Position numbers and translations under genes: made by a program
The notes under the pieces: model-generated
The model's database searches: none
Told to the model about the DNA's origin: nothing
The model's input: only the letters and a program-made list of their open reading frames with translations
Shown: positions 9,274 to 17,285 of the stretch, piece by piece
Position numbering within the stretch: the stretch's first letter is position 1
Layout of the letters: the number at the start of each line of letters is the position of its first letter
Assembly (NCBI RefSeq): GCF_009755605.1
Contig: NZ_WPNZ01000003.1
Span: forward strand, 310,001-374,000
Direction: 5' to 3'
Length of the DNA stretch: 64,000 bases
Source: Streptomyces typhae
Lineage (GTDB): Bacteria > Actinomycetota > Actinomycetes > Streptomycetales > Streptomycetaceae

Positions 9274-10353
9274 TCAGCTGCCGGTGGCGGACTTCCAGGC
9301 CTCGACGTAGGTCTTGAGGTTCTCGGAGATGTCGCCCCAGTCCGGCTGGAAGACCTCGACGCCGTCCACGATCTTGTCCAGGGCGATGGCGTTGGCGTCG
9401 GTGGCCTTGATGTCCTCGCGGGCGGCGAAGCCGCCGCCGACGGAGCTGACCTGTGCCTGTGCCTGCCTGCTGAGCAGGAAGTCGAGGAGCTTCTTCGCGT
9501 TGGCGTCGTGCGGTGCCTTGTTCACCAGGCCCGCGGCGTAGGGCAGCGCGAACGTGGTGGGCTTGTCGCCCTTCTTCGCCGGGAACCAGATGCCGAGGTT
9601 CGGCATGTCCTTGGACTGGGCGTAGTTCATCTGCACATCGCCGTTGGCGACGAGGAGTTCGCCCTTGTCGACCTTGGGGGCGAGCTTGCCGGTGGAGGCG
9701 GACGGGCCGACGTTGTTGGACTGGAGCTTCTCCAGGTACTTCATGGCGGGCTCCTTGCCGCCGAAGTCGTGCATCGCCTTGATGAGGACGGCGGTGCCGT
9801 CGCCCGCGACACCGGGCGTGGAGTACTGGAGCTTGTTCTTGTACGCGGAGCCGGTCAGCTCCTCCCAGGTCTTCGGCGCCTTGGAGCCGCCCAGCTCCTT
9901 CTTGTTGTAGATGAACCCGAAGTAGTTGTTCACGACGGAGGTCCACTTGCCGTCGGAGGCCTTGTTCGCGCCGTCGACGTGCTCGGAGCCCTCGGGCTCG
10001 TACGCCTTCAGGAGGCCCTTCTCGTCGGCCTGCTGGATGAACGGCGGGAGCGTGACGATGACGTCGGCCTGGGTGTTGGACTTCTCGCGGACGGCGCGCT
10101 GCACCATCTCGCCGGAGCCGCCCTCGACGTACTTGACCTTGATGCCGGTCTTCTTCTCGAAGTCCTTGAAGACCTTGTCGTACCAGCCGTCGCCGTTCTC
10201 GCCCTTCAGGCCGTCGGCGCTGTAGACGGTGACGACCTTGGCGTCGGAGGCGGCGGAGTCGCCGCCGCAGGCGGTGAGGCCACCGGCGAGGACGAGGCAG
10301 CCGGAGAGGGCGGCGAGCGTGCGGACGGCGGGGACGCGGGTGTGGCGGGGCAT
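9274..10353 (-). CDS. ABC transporter substrate-binding lipoprotein, probably 2-aminoethylphosphonate
   Basis: The 359-residue protein has a signal peptide with lipobox GGLTACGG and a periplasmic-binding-protein fold of the iron/AEP (Fbp/PhnS) type. Examples are VVTVYSADGLKGENGDGWYD and GTAVLIKAMHDFGG. AAGGAG lies 11 nt upstream of the ATG. Known of the family: delivers AEP or similar anions to a PhnT/U/V-type importer. The ligand is assigned from the adjacent phosphonatase-like hydrolase and DAO-type oxidoreductase, not from binding residues. Confidence 0.82.
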   Translation of the reverse strand: MPRHTRVPAVRTLAALSGCLVLAGGLTACGGDSAASDAKVVTVYSADGLKGENGDGWYDKVFKDFEKKTGIKVKYVEGGSGEMVQRAVREKSNTQADVIVTLPPFIQQADEKGLLKAYEPEGSEHVDGANKASDGKWTSVVNNYFGFIYNKKELGGSKAPKTWEELTGSAYKNKLQYSTPGVAGDGTAVLIKAMHDFGGKEPAMKYLEKLQSNNVGPSASTGKLAPKVDKGELLVANGDVQMNYAQSKDMPNLGIWFPAKKGDKPTTFALPYAAGLVNKAPHDANAKKLLDFLLSRQAQAQVSSVGGGFAAREDIKATDANAIALDKIVDGVEVFQPDWGDISENLKTYVEAWKSATGS

Positions 10354-10434
10354 GACGTGTCGAACTCCTTACGAGTCACGGACGGGAAATGGAGAAGGAG
10401 GGGAAAGGGGGGAAAGCGGAGGGGAAAGGAAGGG

Positions 10435-11262
10435 TCAGCGGTACGAGGCCCGGGTGCGGATCCTCGACACGGCGAACAGGACGAGCAGCGTCGCCGCCAT
10501 GAGGACCACGGCGAGGGCGGCCCCGGTGAAGGTGGCACCGCGGTCGGTGGCCGCGTAGATCCGTACGGGCAGCGGGGTCCAGTCCGGCGGGTAGAGCATC
10601 ATGGTGGCGCTCAGCTCGCCCATGGACAGGGCGAAGCACAGTCCGGCGGCGGCCGTCAGGGACGGAAGCAGGAGCGGCAGCTTCACCCGCCACAGGACGT
10701 ACGCGGGCCGGGCGCCCAGGGACGCCGCGGCCTGCTCGTACGCCGGGTCGAGACGCAGGATGGCCGCGGAGACCGACTGGTAGGCGAACGCCGTGACAAG
10801 AATGGCGTGCGCCAGGACGACGATCGTGGACGTGCCGTTGAGGATCACCGGCGGCTTGCTGAAGGCGACGAGGACCGCGAGGCCCACCACCACCGACGGC
10901 ACGGCGACGGGCATGATGAACAGCGCGTCCAGGAGCCGCCCGCACCCCCGCGAAAGCCGTGAGGTGCCGTCCCCGCGCCGCTTCAGGGCGGCTGCGGCGA
11001 GCGCGGCCCAGGTGCCCGCGGCCAGCGCGATCAGGCTGGCGCCGAGCGCGGTGAGCAGGCTGGTGGTGAGGGCCTGGAGGGACTCGCCGCGGGTAGCGGC
11101 GGAGTAGTGCTCGGCGGTGAAGTCCGAGGGGAGCGCCCCCGACCAGTGCCCGGCGAACGACGCCGCGACGATCACGAGCAGCGGCAGCGCGAACAGCGGC
11201 AGGAACAGGACGAAGAAGACCGTCCAGGTCGCCCACTTGCCCTTGCGGCTATGCACCAGCAC
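10435..11262 (-). CDS. ABC transporter permease (AEP importer, PhnV-like)
   Basis: A 275-residue membrane protein with six predicted helices. An EAA-type loop is visible around EQAAASLGARPAYVLWRVKLPLLLPSL, the site that docks on the ATPase. The GTG start overlaps the end of the preceding permease gene by 14 bp, so it belongs to the same operon. Known of the family: one half of the heterodimeric import channel. Confidence 0.88.
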   Translation of the reverse strand: MLVHSRKGKWATWTVFFVLFLPLFALPLLVIVAASFAGHWSGALPSDFTAEHYSAATRGESLQALTTSLLTALGASLIALAAGTWAALAAAALKRRGDGTSRLSRGCGRLLDALFIMPVAVPSVVVGLAVLVAFSKPPVILNGTSTIVVLAHAILVTAFAYQSVSAAILRLDPAYEQAAASLGARPAYVLWRVKLPLLLPSLTAAAGLCFALSMGELSATMMLYPPDWTPLPVRIYAATDRGATFTGAALAVVLMAATLLVLFAVSRIRTRASYR

Positions 11263-12286
11263 GGCGGCTCACCACCCGGTAGAGGCCGTAGAGGCCGACG
11301 GAGATCGCGATGTTGACCACGGCGACCACACAGGCCGCCGGATAGTCCGATTCGAGCATCGCCTTGCTGTAGACGAGCATCGGCAGGGTCGTGACGTCCT
11401 TGGCCCCGGTGAACAGGACGATCCCGAACTCGTTCAGGCACATCACCAGGACGAGGCTGCCGCCGGCGGCGAGCGCGGGCAGTGCCTCGGGCAGGATCAC
11501 CTGCCGCACGACCCGCAGGGGCCGTGCCCCCAGCGAGGAGGCGACCTCCAGCTGGGCCGTGTCGATCTGGGAGAACGCGGCGAGCAGCGGCCGCATCACG
11601 AACGGCGTGAAGTACGTGATCTCGGCGAGCAGCACGCCCCACGGCGTGGTCAGGAACTGGAAGGGCCCGTCGCCGCCCGCGCCCGTGGCGTCCGTCCACA
11701 GCCCGTTGGCCATGCCCTTGGTGCCGTAGATGAACAGCAGCGCGAGGGTGATCAGGAACGAGGGGAAGGACAGGAAGACGTCGATGAACCGGGCGACGGC
11801 CTTCCCGCCGGGGAACGGCACGAACGCGATGATCAGCGCCAGCGCGAACCCGAGCACCAGACAGCCCACGGTCGCCCCGACGGCCAGCCACACCGTCGTC
11901 CCGAGCGCCTCCCGGAAGGAGGCGGACCCGAAGACGTCGGCGTACGGCTGGAGCGAGGTCCCGCCCTCGTCGGGCCGCACGGACTGCTGCACGACGAGGG
12001 CGAGGGGGTAGAGGAAGACGAGCCCGAGGAGGGCGACGGGGGGCAGGGCCCACACGAACGCGGGCACAGCGCCGCGCCGCGCCCCGGGCTGCCGTCCGGG
12101 CTGCCGCCCCGGCTGCCGCTCGCGCGACCGCAGCCCCGGCTCGCGCCGCTGCTGGGGCAGCCGCCCCCGCTGCTCCCCCTGTGGGCAATCGTCCCGCAGG
12201 GCGGGACGGGTGGGCACAGCCGAAGCCACCGGCCCACCGTCACGCAGGCGCTCAGAGGGCTCAGAGGGCTCAGAGGGCTCACCCAT
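11249..12286 (-). CDS. ABC transporter permease (AEP importer, PhnU-like)
   Basis: A 345-residue permease whose first ~65 residues are a low-complexity Pro/Arg/Gln-rich cytoplasmic tail. It begins with three Glu-Pro-Ser repeats encoded by a 9-bp tandem repeat (12250-12278). Six helices follow, and an EAA loop occurs at VASSLGARPLRVVRQVILPEALP. It overlaps the ATPase gene by 8 bp. Partner of the 10435-11262 permease. Confidence 0.88.
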   Translation of the reverse strand: MGEPSEPSEPSERLRDGGPVASAVPTRPALRDDCPQGEQRGRLPQQRREPGLRSRERQPGRQPGRQPGARRGAVPAFVWALPPVALLGLVFLYPLALVVQQSVRPDEGGTSLQPYADVFGSASFREALGTTVWLAVGATVGCLVLGFALALIIAFVPFPGGKAVARFIDVFLSFPSFLITLALLFIYGTKGMANGLWTDATGAGGDGPFQFLTTPWGVLLAEITYFTPFVMRPLLAAFSQIDTAQLEVASSLGARPLRVVRQVILPEALPALAAGGSLVLVMCLNEFGIVLFTGAKDVTTLPMLVYSKAMLESDYPAACVVAVVNIAISVGLYGLYRVVSRRAGA

Positions 12287-13331
12287 CGGTCACCCCTGCG
12301 GCCAGCAACACGGCATCCTCCGGAGCGAAGTGCACCGTGACGCCACTGCCCAGCGCGGGCGGCTCCCGAAGCTCCCGGACATCGGCCTTCACGGAGTGCC
12401 CCGCGACATCGACGTACACCCGGTGGGTGGCACCGCGCCACTGCACCTCGGTGACCGTCCCTTCGAGGGAGTTGGGCCCGTCCCCGAGCCCGACAAGGTG
12501 CGGCCGCACACACAGGGTGGCCCCTACCCCGGCGGCGACCTCCCCGGTGTCCACCTTCACCTCGGCCCCGCCGAGGGACACCGACCCGACCCCCACGGAC
12601 ACCGGCAGGAGATTCGCGTTGCCGACGAACGAGGCGGTGAACGCGGTCCGCGGCGCCCGGTAGAGCTCCTGCGGGGTCCCGCAGTCCCGCAGCCGCGCCC
12701 GGTCCATGACGGCGATCCGGTCGGCGAGGGTGAGCGCCTCGACCTGGTCGTGGGTGACGTACAGGATCGACACGTCGGGCAGTTCCCGGTGCAGCCGGGC
12801 GAGTTCGGCGAGCATCCCCGACCGCAGCTGCGCGTCGAGCGCGGACAGCGGCTCGTCGAGCAGCAGCACCCCGGGCCTGATGGCCAGGGCCCGCGCGATG
12901 GCGACGCGCTGCTGCTGACCGCCGGACAGCTCGCGCGGGTAGCGCTTGGCGTAGCCGCCCATGCCGGTCATCTCCAGGGCGTCGGCGACCCGCCCGGGGA
13001 TCTCCGCCCTGGGGGCCTTCTGCGCCTTCAGGCCGAAGGCGACGTTCTCCTCGACCCGCAGGTGCGGGAAGAGCGCGTACTGCTGGACGACCATGCCGAT
13101 GCCGCGCCGGTGCGGCGGCAGCGCGGTGACGTCGCGGTCACCGATGAACACCCGCCCGGAGACGGGCCTGACGAACCCGGCGACGGCCCGCAGCGCGGTG
13201 GTCTTCCCGGACCCGGAGGGCCCGAGGAGCGCCATGACCTCGCCGGGTTCGACGGTCAGGTCGAGGCCGTCGAGCACGACGTTCCTGCCGTACGCGACCG
13301 ACACCGAGTCGAAGCGTATGCCGCTGCTCAT
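12279..13331 (-). CDS. ABC transporter ATP-binding protein (AEP importer, PhnT-like)
   Basis: The 350-residue ATPase has Walker A GPSGSGKTT, signature LSGGQQQRVAIARALA, Walker B LLLDEPLSALD and the switch His in YVTHDQVEA. A C-terminal TOBE-like beta domain follows (from about residue 240), as in Fbp/Pot/PhnT ATPases. The ATG overlaps the hydrolase gene stop by 4 bp (ATGA). It powers the two downstream permeases. Confidence 0.92.
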   Translation of the reverse strand: MSSGIRFDSVSVAYGRNVVLDGLDLTVEPGEVMALLGPSGSGKTTALRAVAGFVRPVSGRVFIGDRDVTALPPHRRGIGMVVQQYALFPHLRVEENVAFGLKAQKAPRAEIPGRVADALEMTGMGGYAKRYPRELSGGQQQRVAIARALAIRPGVLLLDEPLSALDAQLRSGMLAELARLHRELPDVSILYVTHDQVEALTLADRIAVMDRARLRDCGTPQELYRAPRTAFTASFVGNANLLPVSVGVGSVSLGGAEVKVDTGEVAAGVGATLCVRPHLVGLGDGPNSLEGTVTEVQWRGATHRVYVDVAGHSVKADVRELREPPALGSGVTVHFAPEDAVLLAAGVTDG

Positions 13332-14041
13332 CGCCCGGAGCCCCGGAGGAGCGCGGGCAGTTCGGCCACCGAGCCGAGGACGTGGGAGGCTCCGGCGTCC
13401 GCGAGGTCCTGCGCGGCGTGGGCGCCGGTGAGGACACCGGCGACGACACCGGCCCCGGCGCGCACCCCGCTGAGCATGTCGTACGCGGTGTCACCGGCGA
13501 CGGCGACCTCGCGTACGGAGTCGGCGGCGCCGGTGCGCAGGAACGCGGCGAGGACCATGTCGGGGTAGGGCCGCCCGCGGCCGCCCGCGTCGGCGGGGCA
13601 CAGGGTGAGGGCGACCAGGTCGCGCCAGCCGAGTGCGTCGAGGATGGCGTCCTGGGTGACGCGGGCGAAGCCGGTGCTCAGGACGACGGTCAGGCCGTCC
13701 GCCTTCAGCTCCTCGATGGCTTCCCGCGCCCCGGCGATCGGCGCGATCCGGCCGCCGTCCACCAGCTCCCCGTACGCCTTCTCGAAGGCGACGTTCGCCT
13801 GCTGGGCCCGCGCCTCGTCGCCGAACAGGTGCCGGAAGACGGAGATCTTCGACTCGCCCATGGTGGCGCGGACGTAGTCCAGCTTCTCGGCGTGGTCGGC
13901 GGAGCCCTCCTCGACACCGAGCTCGCCCGCGGCGGCGGCGAAGGCCTGCTCGACGAGGCCGCCGTCGGCGACGGTGGTCCCTGCCATGTCGAGCACGGCC
14001 AGCTTGATGTGCGCGGTGTCCGTGGTGCCTGTAGTGCTCAT
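13328..14041 (-). CDS. Phosphonatase-like HAD hydrolase (C-P bond cleavage)
   Basis: The 237-residue protein carries LAVLDMAGTTV. The Asp-x-Ala nucleophile motif, rather than Asp-x-Asp, is typical of phosphonoacetaldehyde hydrolases. MGESKISVF places a Lys where PhnX uses its Schiff-base Lys, and AVAGDTAYDMLSG is the acidic metal motif. Known of the family: hydrolyses phosphonoacetaldehyde to acetaldehyde and phosphate. The start at 14041 has GAGGA 8 nt upstream; another ATG at 14047 is too close to that site. It lies 11 nt after the oxidoreductase gene and overlaps the ATPase gene by 4 bp, so it is part of the operon. Confidence 0.88.
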   Translation of the reverse strand: MSTTGTTDTAHIKLAVLDMAGTTVADGGLVEQAFAAAAGELGVEEGSADHAEKLDYVRATMGESKISVFRHLFGDEARAQQANVAFEKAYGELVDGGRIAPIAGAREAIEELKADGLTVVLSTGFARVTQDAILDALGWRDLVALTLCPADAGGRGRPYPDMVLAAFLRTGAADSVREVAVAGDTAYDMLSGVRAGAGVVAGVLTGAHAAQDLADAGASHVLGSVAELPALLRGSGR

Positions 14042-14052
14042 GGTCATTTTCC

Positions 14053-15174
14053 TCACCATCCCAGTTCGTCGGCGGTCTTCTCGGCGATCGCGGGCGAGCA
14101 CGTCATGCCGCGCCCGCCGGGCCCGGTGACCAGCCAGACCCCGTCGCGCACCTGCTCGCGGTGGACGACCCGGGTGGTGTCGACGCACTGCGCGTACACC
14201 CCGGCCCAGCGTCGCCGGATCTTCGGCAGCGGCCGGCCCAGGAAGCCCTCGACGACCTCGGTGAGGTGGTCGTAGGGGTCTTCGAGGGTGTCGAAGGCGA
14301 AGGGGTGCTCGTACTCGTGGGTGTCGCCGATGGTCAGTCCGCCGTCGGCGCGCTGCACCATGAGGAGCTGCATCTTGTGCGCGGCCGCGGTCGGCTCCTG
14401 CGCCTGACCGGCGTTGAGGTCGTCGAGCGCGGGCGACTTGTACGCCGGGTAGTAGCGGAAGCTGTCGGCGTCGGCGACGGACGTGGTGAGCGGCTCGCCC
14501 AGCGGGGCGGTCTGCATCATCTGGAGCCGTACGCGGCGCACGGGCAGCTCGGGGGCGAGCTCGCGGACGAGGCCGCCGAGCCAGGCGCCGGTGCACAGCA
14601 CGACCGCGTCGCCGGTGTGCACGTCGCCGTGGTCGTCGCGGACCGCGCCGGGCCCGACGACGTCGCGGACCTCGCGGCCGGGCAGGAAGGTGTAGCGCGG
14701 CGACTTCAGGAGTTCCTCGCGCAGCCGCAGCTGCGCGGTGCGCGGCTCGACGGCGGCGTCCCGCTCGCACCACAGGGCGGCGGTGAACTCGCCGCGCAGC
14801 GCCGGGTTGAGGCCGCGGGCCTCGGCGGCGTCGAGCAGCTTGTAGCCGCGGGCGGCGGCGTCCGGGCGGGCGAGGGCGGCCTCGGCGACGGCGCGCTCGC
14901 GCTCGTTGCGCACGAGGGTCAGTGAGCCGTTGGCGCGGAAGCCGAGGCCCGGCACGCGGGCGCCGATCCCCTCCCACAGCTCACGAGCCCGCAGCGCGGT
15001 GTCCAGCTCCTCGCCTCCCGCGCGGCCGCTGACCCATATCTGCCCGAAGTTGCGCAGCGACGCCCCGCGGGCCTCGCTCTCGCGCTCGATCTGTACGACC
15101 TCGTGGCCGCGCTCCACTGCGTGCCAGGCGTGCATGGTTCCCACCACGCCGGCTCCTACGACGATGACTCTCAC
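14053..15174 (-). CDS. FAD-dependent DAO-type oxidoreductase of phosphonate clusters
   Basis: The 373-residue protein begins MRVIVVGAGVVGTMHAWHA, a Rossmann FAD-binding GxGxxG. The C-terminal motif GLTIGDTHEYEHPF and the GPGGRGMTCSPAIAEK region are typical of D-amino-acid-oxidase-like enzymes. The GTG start has AAGGAG 10 nt upstream. Known: this subfamily (TIGR03364-like) accompanies AEP genes. Inference: it oxidises AEP or an N-alkyl AEP to phosphonoacetaldehyde, replacing the PhnW transaminase, which is absent here. It is the first gene of the operon after the regulator. Confidence 0.85.
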   Translation of the reverse strand: MRVIVVGAGVVGTMHAWHAVERGHEVVQIERESEARGASLRNFGQIWVSGRAGGEELDTALRARELWEGIGARVPGLGFRANGSLTLVRNERERAVAEAALARPDAAARGYKLLDAAEARGLNPALRGEFTAALWCERDAAVEPRTAQLRLREELLKSPRYTFLPGREVRDVVGPGAVRDDHGDVHTGDAVVLCTGAWLGGLVRELAPELPVRRVRLQMMQTAPLGEPLTTSVADADSFRYYPAYKSPALDDLNAGQAQEPTAAAHKMQLLMVQRADGGLTIGDTHEYEHPFAFDTLEDPYDHLTEVVEGFLGRPLPKIRRRWAGVYAQCVDTTRVVHREQVRDGVWLVTGPGGRGMTCSPAIAEKTADELGW

Positions 15175-15247
15175 GACGGCAACGCTCCTTTCGACGGGTG
15201 ACCCCGTGGGGGCCGGTCGGCAACGGGACGGTGAACGGCCCATCAAG

Positions 15248-15263
15248 CTTGGACTAGACCCGT
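15248..15263. promoter_or_regulatory. GntR/UTRA operator-like site upstream of the AEP operon
   Basis: cttggactagacccgt contains the imperfect palindrome GGactagaCC, close to the TGGTCTAGACCA core of GntR/HutC-type operators. It lies in the only sizeable gap (15175-15336) between the gntR gene and the oxidoreductase gene. It is probably bound by the adjacent GntR regulator; DasR is an alternative because its dre consensus is similar. Confidence 0.55.
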
Positions 15264-15336
15264 TATCTTTCCGTAATCATGTGGGGGTGAAGGGCGTACG
15301 GGGGCGTACCGGAAGAGAGGGTTCAACTTTCGCGGT

Positions 15337-16134
15337 TCAGCCTTCGCTGGCGAGGTGCGTGGTGAAGGAGAAGCGGTCGCCTCGGTAGAGGGTGCGCACG
15401 CGCTCCAGGGGTCGGCCCTCGGTGTCCCGCGAGAGGCGGTGGATCAGGAGCATCGGCAGCGCGGGCGGCGTCCCGATGAGCAGCGCCTCGCGGGGCGTCG
15501 CGAGCACGGTCTCGATGCGTTCGTCGGCGTCGCCGAAGGGGATGCCGAGCCGGTCGCGCAGATACGCGTAGAAGGACGAGTCGGGCTCGAAGTCCCGGTC
15601 CAGGCGCGGCACCCGCGCGACGGCGACATAGGTCGACTCCAGGCCCACGCGCTCGTCGTCCGCGAGCAGCACGCGCTCCATGTGCCACACGGGTTCGCCG
15701 AGCGGGGTCCCTATGTCGGCGGCGAGCGCGGCCGGGCACGGGAAGCGGTCCAGGGAGATCAGGTTGCGGCCCGGGGTGCGGCCCTGCCTGCGGACGCCCT
15801 CGGTGTAGCTGGCGAGGGACAGGGGCTGCTCCAGCTTGGGCCCCGCGACCACGGTCCCGCGGCCCTGCCGCCGCAGCCGCCCTTCGAGCAGCAGCTCGCG
15901 CAGCGCCTGCCGTACGGTCTCGCGCGCGACCTCGTAGCGCTCGGCCAGGTCGCGTTCGGTGGGCAGGGTCCTGCCGTCGCCCAACTCGTCGATGAGGCCC
16001 GCGATACGGGCCTTGACGGCGTAGTACTTGGGGATGCGCCCGTGCTCGGGGACGCCGGAGCGGATCGGCGCTCCGGGGGCCTGGTCGCGCAGGTACTCGG
16101 GCGGGGCGGCATGGGGGGTGTCGGGGGTGTTCAC
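15337..16134 (-). CDS. GntR-family regulator with UTRA domain, probably controls the AEP operon
   Basis: About 265 residues if the GTG at 16134 is used; a start at 16215 would add 27 residues, and neither has a clear ribosome-binding site. The winged-HTH is at TLPTERDLAERYEVARETVRQALRE. The rest is a chorismate-lyase-like UTRA ligand domain, ending FSFTTHLASEG. Known of the family: repressor released by a small catabolite. It sits upstream on the same strand as the AEP genes, with an operator-like palindrome in between. Confidence 0.88.
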   Translation of the reverse strand: MNTPDTPHAAPPEYLRDQAPGAPIRSGVPEHGRIPKYYAVKARIAGLIDELGDGRTLPTERDLAERYEVARETVRQALRELLLEGRLRRQGRGTVVAGPKLEQPLSLASYTEGVRRQGRTPGRNLISLDRFPCPAALAADIGTPLGEPVWHMERVLLADDERVGLESTYVAVARVPRLDRDFEPDSSFYAYLRDRLGIPFGDADERIETVLATPREALLIGTPPALPMLLIHRLSRDTEGRPLERVRTLYRGDRFSFTTHLASEG

Positions 16135-16243
16135 GGGCAGATGTTCGCACGTCGAGAAGGCCGGAAGGCCGGGCCCGTGCCGCCGGACTTGCTTCGGCTG
16201 GGGCGGCACGGGCACGGCCTTCGGGGGCGGCGGAACCGGCTGA

Positions 16244-17032
16244 TCAGCGCCTTCTGGCCCGAAGGCGCCGAGATCCCACCACTAGGGCCACACCACCGAG
16301 GAGGACGGCGGTGGCCCCGAACCCGGGCAGGAGGCCCGAGCCGGTCTTCGCGAGTTCGCCGGGTTCCCGGCCCGGGGGCCCGGCCGCCGCGACGATGTCG
16401 AACGCGTAGTCGTTGGACGTCCCCACCCAGTCGGAGTCGCCTGCGCCGTCACCGGTGCCGCCGTCGCCGTCGGTGTGCCGGCGTACCACGGCGGCGCTCG
16501 CCACGACGCGGTCGGGCGCGGCGTCGGAGGTGAAGGCGAGGCGGACGTGGACGGTGACGGTGCGTCCGGGGCCGACGGTGAAGCCGGGGAAGCCGTCGTC
16601 GGCCGCCCCGGTGCCGCCGCCGAGCACCCCGACGTTCTCGTCCCGGTCGGTCCGCTCGAACCGCACCGGGTGCCTGCGCGCCCCGTCGTCGAACTCCAGC
16701 TGGATCTGCCGGGGGCGCAGGGTCTTGCCGCCGTCCACGAGGACGATGACGGGGTGGACGTTCCCGCAGGTGCCGTCCGTGGTGTTGGTCAGCTCCAGCG
16801 TCCAGTGCCGGAAGCCGCCGCCGGACTCGTAGGTGTCGGGGCCGCCGGTGACGCGGGTCGCGATCGGGAAGTCGTTCCCGGCCGCGGTGGCGCAGGTGGG
16901 CCGCAGGGCGGCGGCCGTGCCGCTCTCCCCCGGCCGGTCACCGGCGGCCGCCGCCACCCCGGCCACGGCGGGCGCGAGGGCGACGGCGGCGGCGACGGCG
17001 ACGCCTGCCGCGAGAGAACTGCGAAGTCGCAT
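16244..17032 (-). CDS. LAXTG-type cell-wall-anchored surface protein
   Basis: The 262-residue precursor has a signal peptide (MRLRSSLAAGVAVAAAV), an extracellular Ig-like region with two cysteines and, at the C-terminus, GELAKTGSGLLPGFG followed by a hydrophobic helix and RRLRARRR. LAKTG fits the LAXTG sorting motif recognised by Streptomyces class E sortases. AAGGG precedes the ATG. I do not recognise the extracellular domain. The 242-bp gap upstream (17033-17274) holds only the short repeats listed separately. Confidence 0.85.
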   Translation of the reverse strand: MRLRSSLAAGVAVAAAVALAPAVAGVAAAAGDRPGESGTAAALRPTCATAAGNDFPIATRVTGGPDTYESGGGFRHWTLELTNTTDGTCGNVHPVIVLVDGGKTLRPRQIQLEFDDGARRHPVRFERTDRDENVGVLGGGTGAADDGFPGFTVGPGRTVTVHVRLAFTSDAAPDRVVASAAVVRRHTDGDGGTGDGAGDSDWVGTSNDYAFDIVAAAGPPGREPGELAKTGSGLLPGFGATAVLLGGVALVVGSRRLRARRR

Positions 17033-17229
17033 GGGAAGCCCTTGCTGGCGTACCGGACGCACGAAGTCGCCGGGACGGCCGAACCGACGGCGGAAAGAAG
17101 CCCGTTGAGGAATCCGGCACACGGCCAGGAGCAACGGGGCGCGGCCCAGACCCTGCCACGCGTCCACCGCCCGGCACAGGCCTCACCGCGCCCCGGGACC
17201 CGTTCGGCTGGCCGATTCCCCCCTAACAG

Positions 17230-17285
17230 CCGATTCGTCGTCAAGTCCGATTCGTCCGCAAGTCTGATTCGTCGTCAAGTCCGAT
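17230..17285. repeat. Three tandem copies of an ~18-bp unit
   Basis: The unit resembles gattcgtcgtcaagtcc and occurs three times with a few mismatches. It spans the 3' end of the ROK gene and the gap before the LAKTG gene. Confidence 0.75.

Noticed and set aside
9212..9946. N-terminal extension of the phosphoesterase to 9946
   Set aside because: It runs through the substrate-binding-protein gene in another frame; the GTG at 9211 with AGGAG and a Tat signal is the real start.
12250..12278. Regulatory repeat cagagggct x3
   Set aside because: It is the in-frame 9-bp coding repeat for Glu-Pro-Ser at the permease start.
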